From the NCBI GenBank assembly GCA_014843695.1, contig CM026403.1, positions 10,347,611-10,411,610 on the forward strand: DNA of 64,000 nucleotides, read 5' to 3'. The notes below the pieces were generated by a model. The model was not told the origin of the DNA and ran no database searches. It saw only the letters and a list, made by a program, of their open reading frames with translations. Position numbers and translations under genes: made by a program. This document shows positions 34,401 to 49,400 of this stretch, one piece after another (within the stretch, counting starts at the first letter, position 1; each line of letters starts with the position of its first letter). Origin of the DNA: Archivesica marissinica. Taxonomy: Eukaryota > Mollusca > Bivalvia > Venerida > Vesicomyidae.

Positions 34401-37400
34401 GGTGTTGACGTCGATTAAGGTACAAATCTTCCGATATAGTTAATTTTTCAATTATTTACAATGACAATTATACAAAATAAAGGACAAGAAATGAAAGACT
34501 AAATCTTATAGAATGCTTCTTTATTATATTCTCCATTAAAACACTGTCGTGACGTCATACATTTATACATGCAGTCCATTATTATTAATATTGGACTGCT
34601 GTCAAAAGGCCAGAGTATTATATTAAATGCATACATGTACGAAATTACCGATTTTAATTAGTAGGATCTTGTTATATAAGTGTGTGTTTTAACCCATTCC
34701 CTCATAGAAGCACCTCTTGACGCCATTACCAATACGACATACATTGACAATGTAGTAGCCAAACCAATGTTCATAATGCAGACCAGAATCTCATGTAGTA
34801 CCAGTAATATCTATGGAGGTGAGATAGATATGGATGGCAACTACTTATCCACTGCATGATAGCTAAATTGCTGTCATTTGTATGGAGTAATAATAGTATA
34901 TTAATCTAAATCTCTATGAAGGAATGGGTTAAGTAAGATATAAGCCTCAAACGGATCCAATATGTAAAATATTGGTACTGTCTTCGGCTCTAAGTGCCTC
35001 ACACAGTCCAATATTCTACATATTGTATGGTTTTCGGCTTATATCCTATACATAAATTTGCAATTGTATGATTATAAAATTTCAGTTGTAAAATAATTAG
35101 GAAGGTAGATCAGTTAATTTCTTGACAACAATAAAGTCACAGCAATTTACACCTATTTAAATAGAATGTGTTTTTCGGGGGAAATATTGTGCTTTCTGGG
35201 GTGATATGTGACGACGCAGGTCTATATGAGTCTGAATGCCAGATTTCTGCTTCAGGGTACACCACTATACATGTCCCCCGAACTTGTAGAAGAGAAACCG
35301 TATGACCATACTGCAGACCTATGGTAAGGATTAATGTTTTTTACCTTAAAGTTATAGTTTATACAAATTTATTTTAGCTTGATTGCGAAACAAAACAAGT
35401 TCTTATAACTTATATTTATATCTCGAGGCCTCATTCCTGATGGAATCCATCGCCTTAGGGAGAGAGAAGAGGCAACGTGGAATTTAAATGCCTTGCCTAA
35501 GGGCACAATCGTAGCAGCTCCAGCAGAGGCTCGAACCCCGGACCTTTCGTACCTGAAGCAAACGCGCATCCACTGCACTATCACGACTTCCACTTAAAGT
35601 TATATACATGTAGACACTTTATGCAATTAGTCAAAGTACAGTGAAACCTATGTCAAGTGTCCAATCGTGGGAAGCAATGGAAGTGGCTGACTAATGTAGG
35701 TGACCACTTGGCACCGGGGTACCATAACGGTGTTAGCAAACTTCCTGCGATGATCCAGGGGATATAGCCGTGTGTAAGCTGTGAAATCCTTAAATTGATA
35801 CTTATTATTTAAATATGGCTGTCCGATTAGCACAGGTTAGTGCGCTCGCTTTCTCACCAATGTAACCCGGGTTCGATCCTCGAACCGGGAAGTATGTGAG
35901 ATGGTACCGTTGTCGCCAGATCTGACAGGTGGGTTTTCTCCGAGTACTCCGGTTTCCTCCTACACGAATGACAACATATATGCTGTGATTAGTGATTATA
36001 TAAGTTGCTAAAACTTGCTTCGCAATCGTTGTAAAATAAATAAAGTTTAAACTTTTAAAAAAAATATGATTACATAATTTCACAATGAATTGTTTGTCTT
36101 ACAGGGCTCTAGGATGTATATTGTACGAGTTGTTCACTGGCACGCCTCCCTTCTACACCAACAGTATCTTCCAGCTCGTCAGTCTCATCATCAAGGACCC
36201 GGTGAAATGGCCTAAGAACATGACCCCTATGTTCAAAGACTTCTTGCAGGGAGTTCTAACCAAGAACCCCAAACAGAGGCTGGCCTGGCCAGAACTGCTA
36301 CATCATCCGTTTATTGCTGATCTAGTGAAAGGTATGTGTTCCTATCTGACCTACACTTTGCTAGAGCGGAATGACAGGGTGCCCTGCCCTTTATGTCCGC
36401 CCTTTTGCCTTTTTAAATTTTCGTTTATTATTTGGGTGTTTACAGGGATTATTCTAGAGGGCGATGTGAGCGAAATAGCCCTAGGGACCCTGACTTCGCT
36501 CTCTGGGGGCCCCATTTCTCCCTAAAAAAATAAAAATTATTTTTTGGTTTTTACGATTTTCAAACAAAACTTTGTCTAGTAAGATACACTGCCCATTATA
36601 AAGCACTCCTTCTATTCAAATGTATTTAAGGGTTGTACTGTGCATTTTAACCCTATTTTGCAAAAGTATATTAAAGAACACCATTTAAGGAAGTGATCAC
36701 GCGCTTTCTCACTTCTCCCAAACAATTCTGATCTAAAATGAACCCTGGTTTAAAATTATTTTTATTTATATATAAGCAAGCCTCAACATGTGAGTGCCTT
36801 TATATAGATTAACTCGTCTACCCGCTTGACCAATATGTACTGCGCTACTTCCTCATTTGTTTAAACATATTTAAATCGGCTGTCAGATTAGCGCGCTCGC
36901 TTCTCACCAATGCAACCCGGGTTCGATTCTCGGACCGGGAAGTATGTGAGATGGTATGATTTTTTTCTGTTTTTGTCAAAATTAGTCAAATATAGATTGA
37001 TAATTATAATTCAATTACATTCATGCCATGTGGCGTATCTCCATTTGAGGGGGTCGTCTCCCTTGAGAGGTTCAGAAGAGTGAAGTTTCATGTCATTAGT
37101 ACTTGTATTATTATGAAAATATATAACACTAGCAAATGGCTAAATATTTTACAGACGGATCTGTAGTCCAGTGGTAACACGCTGGACTGGTAATCCAGGG
37201 ATCGCAGGTTCGATCCCCCGTCTGACCCTAATAAAATTAACAGTCTTTCAGATGGGACATTAAACCGAGGTCTCATGTCGGTGCTGTACACCGTGCACGT
37301 AAAAGAACCAGAGGAGACTCTGGAATGGGTCTGTCTGTATCATTGCACTATCCTCCAAAAATCTAAAATGACTAATCTCTTCAGGAGTCATCGCTCATAT

Positions 37401-40400
37401 GAGCAACCGGTAGCGACGATAAATAAACGTAAAACACACACACAAAAATTTGTCTCACAGTTGACTCCAAGGTTTTTAAATTGGTGACAGAGGTGGAGCA
37501 GAACTCATCTCAAACCTTGTCGCAAACTTTCTGAATACTTCAGCTAAATACATATCTCTGAGCAACCACTCCGGAGGCGGACGTATCACCTTAGCCCCAT
37601 TATGATCGTATATCACTAGAAGCATACAGACTATAATTAGAACAGTATAAGAACATATTACGAAGCAGATATCCGTCCTCCTCCGTGGTCGAGTGGTTAC
37701 GGTAATAGACACTTGGCGTCTGTCTGTACGTATTGTCCTCATGCAACATGTCATAACCTGTACTAATTGCTGAACGTTATTTCCCAGTACTTTACCTGTC
37801 ATTGATAACTTTACAGCCTATTTGAGTCCGCCTCCGTGGTCGAGTGGTTACGGTCGCTGACTTGTATACCACTGTAACCTATCATAACTGATGGTCACGG
37901 GTTCGAGCCCCGCTCAGGCCGTGTCTCATTTATATGAAAAAGTTGGCAGTTTCTTACGGAGGTTGGTGCACCCAAGTACTGGTTAACAGTTGGAGCCTGC
38001 CCAGGAAAGGTGTTGTTAGTTAAACTGCCCACCGGCGATATAGCCCGAAATGGTGCTGATGCAGGCGTAAAACCCGAAATATAACGAAGCAGATGCAACG
38101 AACCGACCACACACAATATTTATAAATGAAAACATGTTTTCAGTGAGAGAAGAAGATGCAAGCTTGCCGAGCCCCTTCACACAGCCCCTTTCAGCTTCCA
38201 TGGTACGCATGAAGGATGAGCAGACCAAAGAGAAGGCCCATCCAAAGGGAACATCCAAGATACTCGCCAAGGCCCGCAAGAAGGCCTTGGAGGAAGAGGA
38301 GGCTAAGAAAGGTCAAACTCAAGGTCGTACAAATGTAAGTGTTATTTTGATCACATGTAAAATAAAATGTAAGAATTGTTGATTTTTGCGTAACCTGTTA
38401 TTTATTTTTGCATAATATTCCAGAAACTTTTAATAGGATGTCTGATACAGAATCTGCAGCCCCCACATATGTAAACTGCATTTAATGAGGTATTCAATAC
38501 ATTTGTTCTGTTTAAAGTAGGGGGCAACGAATAGCGATTATACTATTCGAATATTCGGTCGGGAAGGTATTCGAATATTCGATAGAATTCTATCAGAAAC
38601 TCAAAATCACTAAACTCTTATAAAAATTGCCAAACTAACCTAATTTCTGTTTTACGTGTAAACGTCTTCTTCAAATGATTATTCAGATTGATATTGTACC
38701 CGAATATGTTAAATCCAATTTGCATAGATTACACCTAGCAGTTTTCTTATTCTCAGAGCTATTCAAGCATTTACAAACGTGTGACTGAGTGGGTGGCATT
38801 TTTGAGGACAATATAATATTGTTTCCCAAATATTCGAATACTGGAATAGTATTCGGACGTTCGTGCGAATATTCGAATATTTGTTGCCATCCCTAGTTTA
38901 AAGTGTATGTAGAGGGCTTCTGGTCTCACACACTTTAAACAGAACAAATGCATTGTATACCGCAATAAATGCAACAAAGGCTGATTTTACAAATACAGGA
39001 CAAACCAGTAATATGTAACCAAGCATTGTAGCCTGTTTGAAATACACCCCAAGCACACATACATTTTATAAACTAAAACCAGGTGGGAGGTACGGGAAGT
39101 GGAGGTGATGTGCCTGTAAAAAAGACTGCCGAGACGGAATCCAAGGAGGCGTGGGGGCCCAAGCTGAAGACGGAGGAGGCAGTGGCAGGACTTGAGATCC
39201 CCGTACCTGTGCACGCTGACAGGGAACACACCAAGGAATGGGAGAACACGGGCATGAGCAAGGTAAGGCCGGACGTCTCTCTTGTCAGAATGTAACGTCG
39301 ATGTAATAGAACAGTTTGTAGTAGACAATTCTGAAATAATGGGTATTACAGCAAGTGTTAATTAATATTGCTAGATATTAATAAGATATCAGAAAAGATT
39401 ACATAAACTTGATGGTGATTCTCTTCAATAGAAGTTGTGATAGCTCAGTGGTAGCACGTTCGCTTCATGTGCGAATGGCCAGGCGTTTGAGCCCCACTGG
39501 AGCCATTACGATTGTGTCCTTAGGCAAGGCATTTATTTAATTTCCACATGCCTCTTCTCTCCTTCGTGGCGATGGATTCCATCAGGAATGAGGTCTCGAC
39601 AGTGATTAATATAAGTATAAGAACTTGTTTCGATATCAAGCTAAAATAAATTTGTATAAACTAATAAATTCAGGGCTGTGACTTCCACTTTTAGATTTCC
39701 TGTTTATTGGTCCAAATCTAGAAAAATATTGTCAAGTTTGGTCTAAGCTTTTCAGAAAAGATAATTTTTACACATTTTATGTGGGAGCCATCCTGTTTTT
39801 TAGTAATTTTGGCAGATTTCCTGTTTTCACAATGTTCCATGTACAGCTCTGTCAGAGATTGTAGGTGTAATCTGTTCTATTACATTGATGATACAGTTAA
39901 GCTTGTATTAACCAGCCAACTCGTAAGAAACATCCATTTACCAGATACCAATACTGGCCTTGTAGTACAGGTTTGGCATCTATGAAGCATACACTAGCGA
40001 TGAGGCCACAATTGATCACTCCCTTGTCTGGCTGCTTAAGACAGGTTTGACTGTACCGTATTAAACTAGAGATGGCAACGAATAGTGATTATACTATTCG
40101 AATATTCGGTCCGGAAGATATTCGAATATTCGATAGAATTCTATGAAAAACTCAAAATCACTCAAACTCTTATAAAAATTGCCAAACTAACCTAATTTAT
40201 ATTTTACGCGTAAACGTCATCTTCTTCAAATGATTATTCAGATTGTACCGAATATGTTAAATCCAATTTGCATAGATTACAACTAGCAGTTTTCTTATTC
40301 TCAGAGCGATTCAAGCATTTCCAGACGTGTGGCATTTTGGAGGACAATATAATTTCCCCCCCCCCCGAATACTGGAATAGTATTCGGACGTTCGCGCGAA

Positions 40401-43400
40401 TATTCGAATATTCATTGCCATCCCTAGTATTAACACATGATATTGATTGATTAACTACCTGTCTTGTTTACTTGATTGCAGTTTTATAATGTTTGCTGCA
40501 TGATAAAACCATATAAACTAATAGTAACAAAAAGTGAGAGAACAGACGGATCTGTAGTTCAGTGATAACACGCTGGACTGGTAATCCAGGGATCGCAGGT
40601 TCGATCCCCCGTCTGACCCTAATAAAATTAACAGTCTTTCAGATGGGACGTTAAACCGAGGTCTCGTGTCGGTGCTTTACACCGTGCACGTAAAGGAACC
40701 AGAGGAGACTCTGGAATGGGTCTCTGTCTGTATCATTGCACTATCCTCCAAAATCTAAAATTACTAATCTCTTCAGGAGGCGTCGCTCATATGGGTAACC
40801 GGTAGCGACGATAAATAAACGTAAAGCACACACAGTGAGAGAACAAAATGTGTTGCACAGCATGCAGGACTGTTGTTGATGCTTGTGTGTGTTCAAGTTT
40901 ATACTACTAATTTGATTGGAAACTTTGGTTACAGTAGACTGTTGAAAGCTTATAATATTATCTCAGATTCATGAAAGTGCGTACCTCGTTAAACATTTAT
41001 ATTTGGAAGACTTCATACACACAGTATCATTAATTTTCTACTGAATAAAATATTCCTTTCAAAATTTGAAATGAAATATAATTTGTTGAACTTGTATAAT
41101 TTAAGAGTTAGCTTTTACAGAACAGTTTGACTTTACTTTGTTTGAAGAAATCATCTTTAATAACAATGTTGCTTTCTTTTCTAATGTGAACTATTTCATT
41201 ATCGTTCCAAAGTTTGTAATTTTGTATCTATGTTTATAAGCCGAGTGGTTAAAGTTGTAGACATCGAATCACTCGCCCCTCACCGCTGTAGGTGCGAATC
41301 CCACTGGGAGTGTCGAATTCTTTCGAGTGAGGAAGTTATCCAGCTGGCTTGTGGTGGGTTGGTGGTTCTACCCTTGTCTGTCTGTGTTTGAAATATTACT
41401 TGAAGTGGCATCTGGGGTCTTCCTCCATCAACAATAGCAGGAGAATCGCCGTATGACCTACGCTGTTGGTGTGACGTTAAAGCGACACTACATCGGTGAA
41501 AACGCAAATGTCTGCAGAATGTAATTTGCTATTATATTTTATTATTTTTTCCAAATATTTGCCTCAAAACCTGAGTATTTCAACAAATAAACAACCGTCG
41601 TATACACGGTTTGTTGACATAATAAAATAATGTAAATAGGTCCACATTGATGCGTAATACAAAGCGTTTATCCTGAATAACACGAGATATGGTACATATT
41701 TACCGTGATATCTCTCACATTTGTACCTAATCTTAGCTAAATTATCTCTAAACGAAAGTATCGCGTGTTTAGTATTGACTCCAATGACAAGCAAACGTCA
41801 ATTCAGGAACGTGGATGTCCGTTATATGAAATCCTACTTTCACTTTTGAAAGTTTGTAGACCACAAACACACTGTTTATTGATTCAATGTTAGTGTTCGA
41901 ATGTATTCAGAAGAATTTGTAGTAATGCATTTATATGTGAACAAATGCATTTGATTTCCTTTTTGCGATGTAGTGTCGCTTTAAACAAACCAAATGGAGA
42001 AAATCTAAATAAGCTACTAGCTTCCGATTTAAACAAACCAAACATATCTATGTTTATAAGAAAGAAAACATACGATTAGCTTTTATATTATGCATTTAAA
42101 GAGATCATCGGAAGAGGTAATGATTTAATTAATTTAACTTAGAATTAGATCTAGTTGCACTAACTGCTACATGTATTTATATAACTTATCTTCTTGCAGT
42201 AGAATGCTTTCTTGTAGCATTATTAGTTGTATAACTTTCCACCTGTTATAAAGAGAGATAGTGTTATGGCATTGCCCATCAGTCCAGAAAATTGATGGAA
42301 TTTGATCGTTGTACTTAACTACTTATATGTGTTTCTGTGCTGACTTGTGTCCAGCAATATATTGTTCCAATCCCATCAAGTATTCCAGAGTTATTGCCCT
42401 TTCATTGCTAAATAAATGTCCGCACATGGAAAATGGAGAGATTGAATATAATTATATTTGGTGCAAATATTTATCTCCATACAGATTTATATCCTATTAA
42501 ATATTGTCCCTTGGTTTATCCAGAGTTATTGCCCTTTAATTGCTGAAATATGTCTGTTCAGATTAATATCTTGAAAATTGCTGTCATTTAATCACAGTTG
42601 GTACAAATATGTATCCACATCCTGACTTGTGTACAACCAAGTATTCTCAAGCCCTTCAGTCGGTCCAGGTTGATGACTTTGTTTCACTTGCTCTAGGTTC
42701 GAATCCCAATGTAGGTGTCAATTCTTTCTTGTGAGGAAGCTATCCTGCAGGTTTGCGAAAGGTCGTGGTTCTATTCGGCTGCCCGACAAAAATGAAATAC
42801 TGGTGCTAAATTTTGTGCACATTTTTTTGGATTATTTTTTGTGTGCATGTTTTGTTAAATATTTATCAGTGAATTATATGGCTCCTTGTTTCAATTGGTG
42901 ACAGAAGTTGCACAGACAAAAATTCAGACAGAAGGAACCCTGCGTGACCCTCTCCAGCAGGGGTTACCAATTCAACACATTCCTTGTTACTTAATGCACC
43001 AGTAGTTGTTGTCAGCCAGCTGTGATAGCCAATTAGAAAAACCAGATAGTTAAATATGTAAGATAGACAAATCCAAAATACAGACAGATCTGTAGTCCAG
43101 TGGTAACACGCTGGACTGGTAATCCAGGGATCGCAGGTTCGATCCCCCATCTGACCATAATAAAATTAACAGTTTTTCAGATGGGACTTTAAACCGAGGT
43201 CTCGTGTCGGTACTTTACACCGTGCACGTAAAAGAACCAGAGGAGACTCTGGAATGGGTCTCTATCTGTATCATGCACTATCCTCCAAAAATCTAAAATG
43301 ACAAATCTCTTCAGGAGGCATCGCTCATATGGGCAACCGGTAGCGACGATAAATAAACGTAAAACACACATCCAAAATACAGTGATAACCAGTGACCTCA

Positions 43401-46400
43401 ACTGATAACTTCTCTTATAAATACCAAATGAAGATACACAACTTTGAGATAGATAGTAAAAGTCAGTAATATGAATTTTAAATACCAATTTGAATAAATT
43501 TTAAATACCAATTTTTAGGTCAAGTGCAGATTGAATACTTTGTGTGCACATCAAACTAACTGCACATAAGTTCATATCATTCTTGTTTATACCCTCCATT
43601 TAGCAGAAGCACCAGGTAATATACATCGGCACAATTGATACGTAGTATTATAGTGAACCAGCATGAGTGATGCAATAATATATAGCTAGTTAACGTATCT
43701 ACATGTAGGTACCTGTAGAATATATAGCTAGTTAACGTATCTACATGTAGGTACCTGTAGAATATATAGCTAGTTAACGTATCTACATGTAGGTACCTGT
43801 AGAATATATAGCTAGTTAACGTATCTACATGTAGGTACCTGTAGAATATATAGCTAGTTAACGTATCTACATGTAGGTACCTGTAGAATATATAGCTAGT
43901 TAACGTATCTACATGTAGGTACCTGTAGAATATATAGCTAGTTAACGTATCTACATGTAGGTACCTGTAGAATATATAGCTAGTTAACGTATCTACATGT
44001 AGTTACCTGTAGAATGCATGTACACACATGAGTGATGCAATAATATATAGCTAGTTAACGTATCTACATGTAGTTACCTGTAGAATATATAGCTAGTTAA
44101 CGTATCTACATGTAGGTACCTGTAGAATATATAGCTAGTTAACGACGTTAACTTAACGTATCTACATGTAGTTACCTGTAGAATGCATGTACACACATGA
44201 GTGATGCAATAATATATAGCTAGTTAACGTATCTACATGTAGTACCTGTAGAATGCATGTACACACATGAGTGATGCAATAATATATAGCTAGTTAACGT
44301 ATCTACATGTAGGTACCTGTAGAATGCATGTACACACATGAGTGATGCAATAATATATAGCTAGTTAACGTATCTACATGTAGGTACCTGTAGAATATAT
44401 AGCTAGTTAACGTATCTACATGTAGGTACCTGTAGAATATATAGCTAGTTAACGACGTTAACTTAACGTATCTACATGTAGTTACCTGTAGAATGCATGT
44501 ACACACATGAGTGATGCAATAATATATAGCTAGTTAACGTATCTACATGTAGTACCTGTAGAATGCATGTACACACATGAGTGATGCAATAATATATAGC
44601 TAGTTAACGTATCTACATGTAGGTATGTAGAATGCATGTACACACATGAGTGCTGCAATACTATATAGCTAGTTAACGTATCTACATGTAGTTACCTGTA
44701 GAATATATAGCTAGTTAACGTATCTACATGTAGGTACCTGTAGAATATATAGCTAGTTAACGTATCTACATGTAGTTACCTGTAGAATATATAGCTAGTT
44801 AACGTATCTACATGTAGGTACCTGTAGAACGCATGTACATACATGAGTGATGCAATAGTATATAGCTAGTTAACGTATCTACATGTAGTACCTGTAGAAT
44901 GCATGTACACACATGAGTGATGCAATACTATATAGCTAGTTAACGTATCTACATGTAGGTACCTGTAGAATATATAGCTAGTTAACGTATCTACATGTAG
45001 GTACCTGTAGAATATATAGCTAGTTAACGTATCTACATGTAGGTACCTGTAGAATATATAGCTAGTTATCGTATCTACATGTAGGTACCTGTAGAATATA
45101 TAGCTAGTTAACATATCTACAGGTAGGTACCTGTAGAATATATAGCTAGTTAACGTATCTACATGTAGGTACCTGTAGAATATATAGCTAGTTAACGTAT
45201 CTACATGTCGGTACCTGAAGAACGCATGTACACACATGAGTGATGCAATAATATATAGCTAGTTAACGTATCTACATGTAGTTACCTGTAGAATATATAG
45301 CTAGTTAACGTATCTACATGTAGTTACCTGTAGAACGCATGTACACACATGAGTGATGCAATAATATATAGCTAGTTAACGTATCTACATGTAGGTACCT
45401 GTAGAATATATAGCTAGTTAATGTATCTACATGTAGTTACCTGTAGAACGCATGTACACACATGAGTGATGCAATAGTATATAGCTAGTTAACGTATCTA
45501 CATGTAGTACCTGTAGAATGCATGTACACACATGAGTGATGCAATACTATATAGCTAGTTAACATATCTACATGTAGGTACCTGTAGAATATATAGCTAG
45601 TTAACGTATCTACATGTAGTTACCTGTAGAATATATAGCTAGTTAACGTATCTACATGTAGTTACCTGTAGAATATATAGCTAGTTAACGTATCTACATG
45701 TAGTACCTGTAGAATATATAGCTAGTTAACGTATCTACATGTAGTTACCTGTAGAACACATGTACACACATGAGTGATGCAATAATATATAGTTAGTTAA
45801 CGTATCTACATGTAGGTACCTGTAGAACGCATGTACACACATGAATGATGCAATAATATATAGCTAGTTAACGTATCTACATGTAGTTACCTGTAGAATG
45901 CATGTACACACATGAATGATGCAATAATATATAGCTAGTTAACGTATCTACATGTAGTTACCTGTAGAATGCATGTACACACATGAATGATGCAATAATA
46001 TATAGCTAGTTAACGTATCTACATGTAGTTACCTGTAGAATATATAGCTAGTTAACGTATCTACATGTAGTTACCTGTAGAATATATAGCTAGTTAACGT
46101 ATCTACATGTAGTTACCTGTAGAATATATAGCTAGTTAACGTATCTACATGTAGTTACCTGTAGAATATATAGCTAGTTAACGTATCTACATGTAGTTAC
46201 CTGTAGAAGGTTTGGTACCTATAGAATATATAGCTAGTTAATGTATCTACATGTAGTACCTGTAGAATATATAGCTAGTTAACGTATCTACATGTAGTAC
46301 CTGTAGAATATATAGCTAGTTAACGTATCTACATGTAGGTACCTGTAGAATATATAGCTAGTTAACGTATCTACATGTAGGTACCTGTAGAATATATAGC

Positions 46401-49400
46401 TAGTTAACGTATCTACATGTAGGTACCTGTAGAATATATAGCTAGTTAACGTATCTACATGTAGTTACCTGTAGAATATATAGCTAGTTAACGTATCTAC
46501 ATGTAGGTACCTGTAGAATATATAGCTAGTTAATGTATCTACATGTAGTTACCTGTAGAACGCATGTACACACATGAGTGATGCAATAATATATAGCTAG
46601 TTAACGTATCTACATGTAGGTACCTGTAGAACGCATGTACACACATTTAGTTTGTCTTTGGGCATGCATGCTAACACTATTGTTGTGACTCAAACAGAAA
46701 CTCCATTATGTATCTGGCCTGGAGGTTATAATTCTTTTCTCCAATCTCAAACTCTGTCTCAAGCTTCAGCAGTGTAGTTGATAACTGTGTGCATAGCACT
46801 TATGACTTGTATATACATAGCCGGGTGTTGGTTTTTGCTCTTGTACATTCAAATGTTCAAATAATGTAGGTCAAAAGAGGGGTTGGGTTTAGTTTATACA
46901 AATTTATTTGAGCGCAATTGCAAAACAAATTCTTATCACTCATATTAATCACTCTCGAGACCTCATTTCTGAGAGAAGAGGCATGTGGAATTGAAATGCC
47001 TTGCCTAAGGGCACAATCGTAACGTCTCCAGCGGGGCTCAAACACCGGGACTTTTGCACATGAAGTGAACGCGCAACCACTGAGCTATCACGACTTCCAC
47101 TGTGTTGGGTTTGGACGTGGAAGAAGAGAATACAATAAATAATGAGAAAATAAAGATAAATGATATACACAAACATTAGACAGACAGACAGACGGATCTG
47201 TAGTCCAGTGGTAACACGCTGCACTGGTAATCCAGGGATCGCAGGTTCGATCCCCATGCCTGACCCTAATAAAATTAACAGTCTTTCAGATGGGACTTTA
47301 AACCGAGGTCTTGTGTCGATGCTTTACACCGTGCACATAAAAGAACCAGAGGAGACTCTGGGATTGGTCTCTGTCTGTATCATTGCACTATCTTCCAAAA
47401 ATCTAAAATGACTAATCTCTTCAGGAGGCGGCGCTCATATGGGCAACCGGTAGCGACGTTAAATAAACGTAAAACACACAAACAAACATTAGAAGATACG
47501 GATAAGGGAATATTGTTTTGTAACAGTTTGTCTTCATACATCTTCTGAATGTACCAAGAATATTATGAACTCCTCTGTAGACTTTCTCTGTTGACAATTT
47601 GACGCAAGGGTTGTGCTATAGTTGATTTGTATGTTTGTATAAACTAAACCCAACCTCTCTTTTGACCTACATTATTTGAACATTTGAATGTACAAGAGCA
47701 AAAACCAACACCCGGCTATGTATGTCCTCTGGGCATGGTTCTGACACTTCGTATCTTATGTTCCTTACTTTCCTGTATGTAAGCCTCGTTTATACAGTAG
47801 TTGTACTCTGTACTCTGTTGATCATGTTTAGGTATAGGCGAGTCTTCCACTTGCCAGTAACCACCGGAGCGGAGCCTGTCTATCATATTGTGTTTTACAC
47901 GAGCAATTGTCCTGAGAAATCTGGGTTCTCGCTGTCTGTCGCCTATGGCACCAATTGCAATAGACATAAAAAGACTTGTCATAATACGGTATTGTGGACC
48001 TAATAATAATAAAATTAACAGTCTTTCAGATGGGACTTTAAACTGAGGTCTCGTGTCGGTGCTGTACACCGTGCACGTAAAAGAACCAGAGGAGACTCTG
48101 GAATGGGTCTCTGTCTGTATCATTGCACTATCCTCCAAAAATCTAATATGACTAATCTCTTCAGAAGGCGTCGCTCATATGGGCAACCGGTAGCGACGAT
48201 AAATAAACGTAAAACACACACACACACGGTATAGTGGATATATGGTAAAAATATCTGGTGGCAACGGTTTCCGTGCACTTTTCATAAGCGTTGTTAGAGA
48301 CTGATAATTGTACGATCGATAAAACAATCACAGTTAATCCGGGTATTTTGAAAGATGACACGTTGAAGTTGGGAATTATACATGTATATTGATTGGGACT
48401 GTTTTCATTTGACACCGGATGATAATTACTTAATACATCCCATGCAACAAACGTCATGTCATTAATTGTCTGCCAAAATTCTATCCTTTCGCAATTACAA
48501 ATCAGATGTGACTGTCAACTGTTTAGTGTAGGTTAAGAAATTAAACCCACACTCGGCTTGGCAAGATGCCAACAATTTGTACTACTATGGAATTGGGCTG
48601 TTTGATTAGCGTAGTGGTTAGCGCACTCGCTTCTCACCAATGCAACCCTGGTTCGATCCTCGGACCGGGAAGTATGTGAGATGGTTCGGTGGTCGCCAGA
48701 TCGGACAGGTGGGTTTTCTCTGGGTACTCCGGTTTCCTCCTACACGAATGACCACATTTACGCTTTCATCCGAGTCAACGAGAGTGATTAATATAAGTTG
48801 TTAAAGCTTGTTTCGCAATCATTGTAAAATAAATCAAGTTTAAACTTTCGTTTATATTGACACTTCATAAGCACTACATTTAAAGCACATCCAATGCAAA
48901 TATTAATTGTATTGTATATGTCTCGGACATAATAATTACATGCCATTATTTAGTGTGTAGTTTTGGTATATTGATAAACTGATGTAATGCTGTATAATTA
49001 CGCACTTTGTCATTTTGTTAAAAACATTTTATGTTAACTTTTGTTTGTCAACATCAGCAACAACTTAAAATCATCACTTAGTTTAACCCTTTCAACCCCA
49101 CAGGCCTCTAAATAGGCTTATGAAAAGTGTAGATCCAGATGAGCCGGCTCGTAACGAGCCGTCTCATCAGGATCTGCACTTTTTTGCCAGCAATAATTAT
49201 TACTATTTTTAGATAAAATTACCCATTTTGATAAATGAACTGGTCCAAATGTAATTTTCTTATTAATTTATTGGTCTAAAAATAGCATGCACCAGTCCAT
49301 GTCAGTTACTTGGGGTTGAAAGGGTTAAACAATATTTATTTCTTTGAATATACATAGTCTAGTATACATAATATGTACATACATGTAGGATTGAGGAGAA

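Larger units (their letters stand above)
46814..47723. repeat. Long inverted repeat, arms about 89 bp
   Basis: 46814-46902 and 47634-47723 are reverse complements with about one mismatch. The 730-base centre holds a SINE-B, a SINE-C and unassigned DNA. Confidence 0.9.

Noticed and set aside
37152..37225. Thr-like tRNA gene (also at 40545, 43084, 47181 and others)
   Set aside because: These are heads of SINE-C copies: followed by the SINE body, flanked by target duplications, no CCA-stem closure consistent with a functional tRNA.
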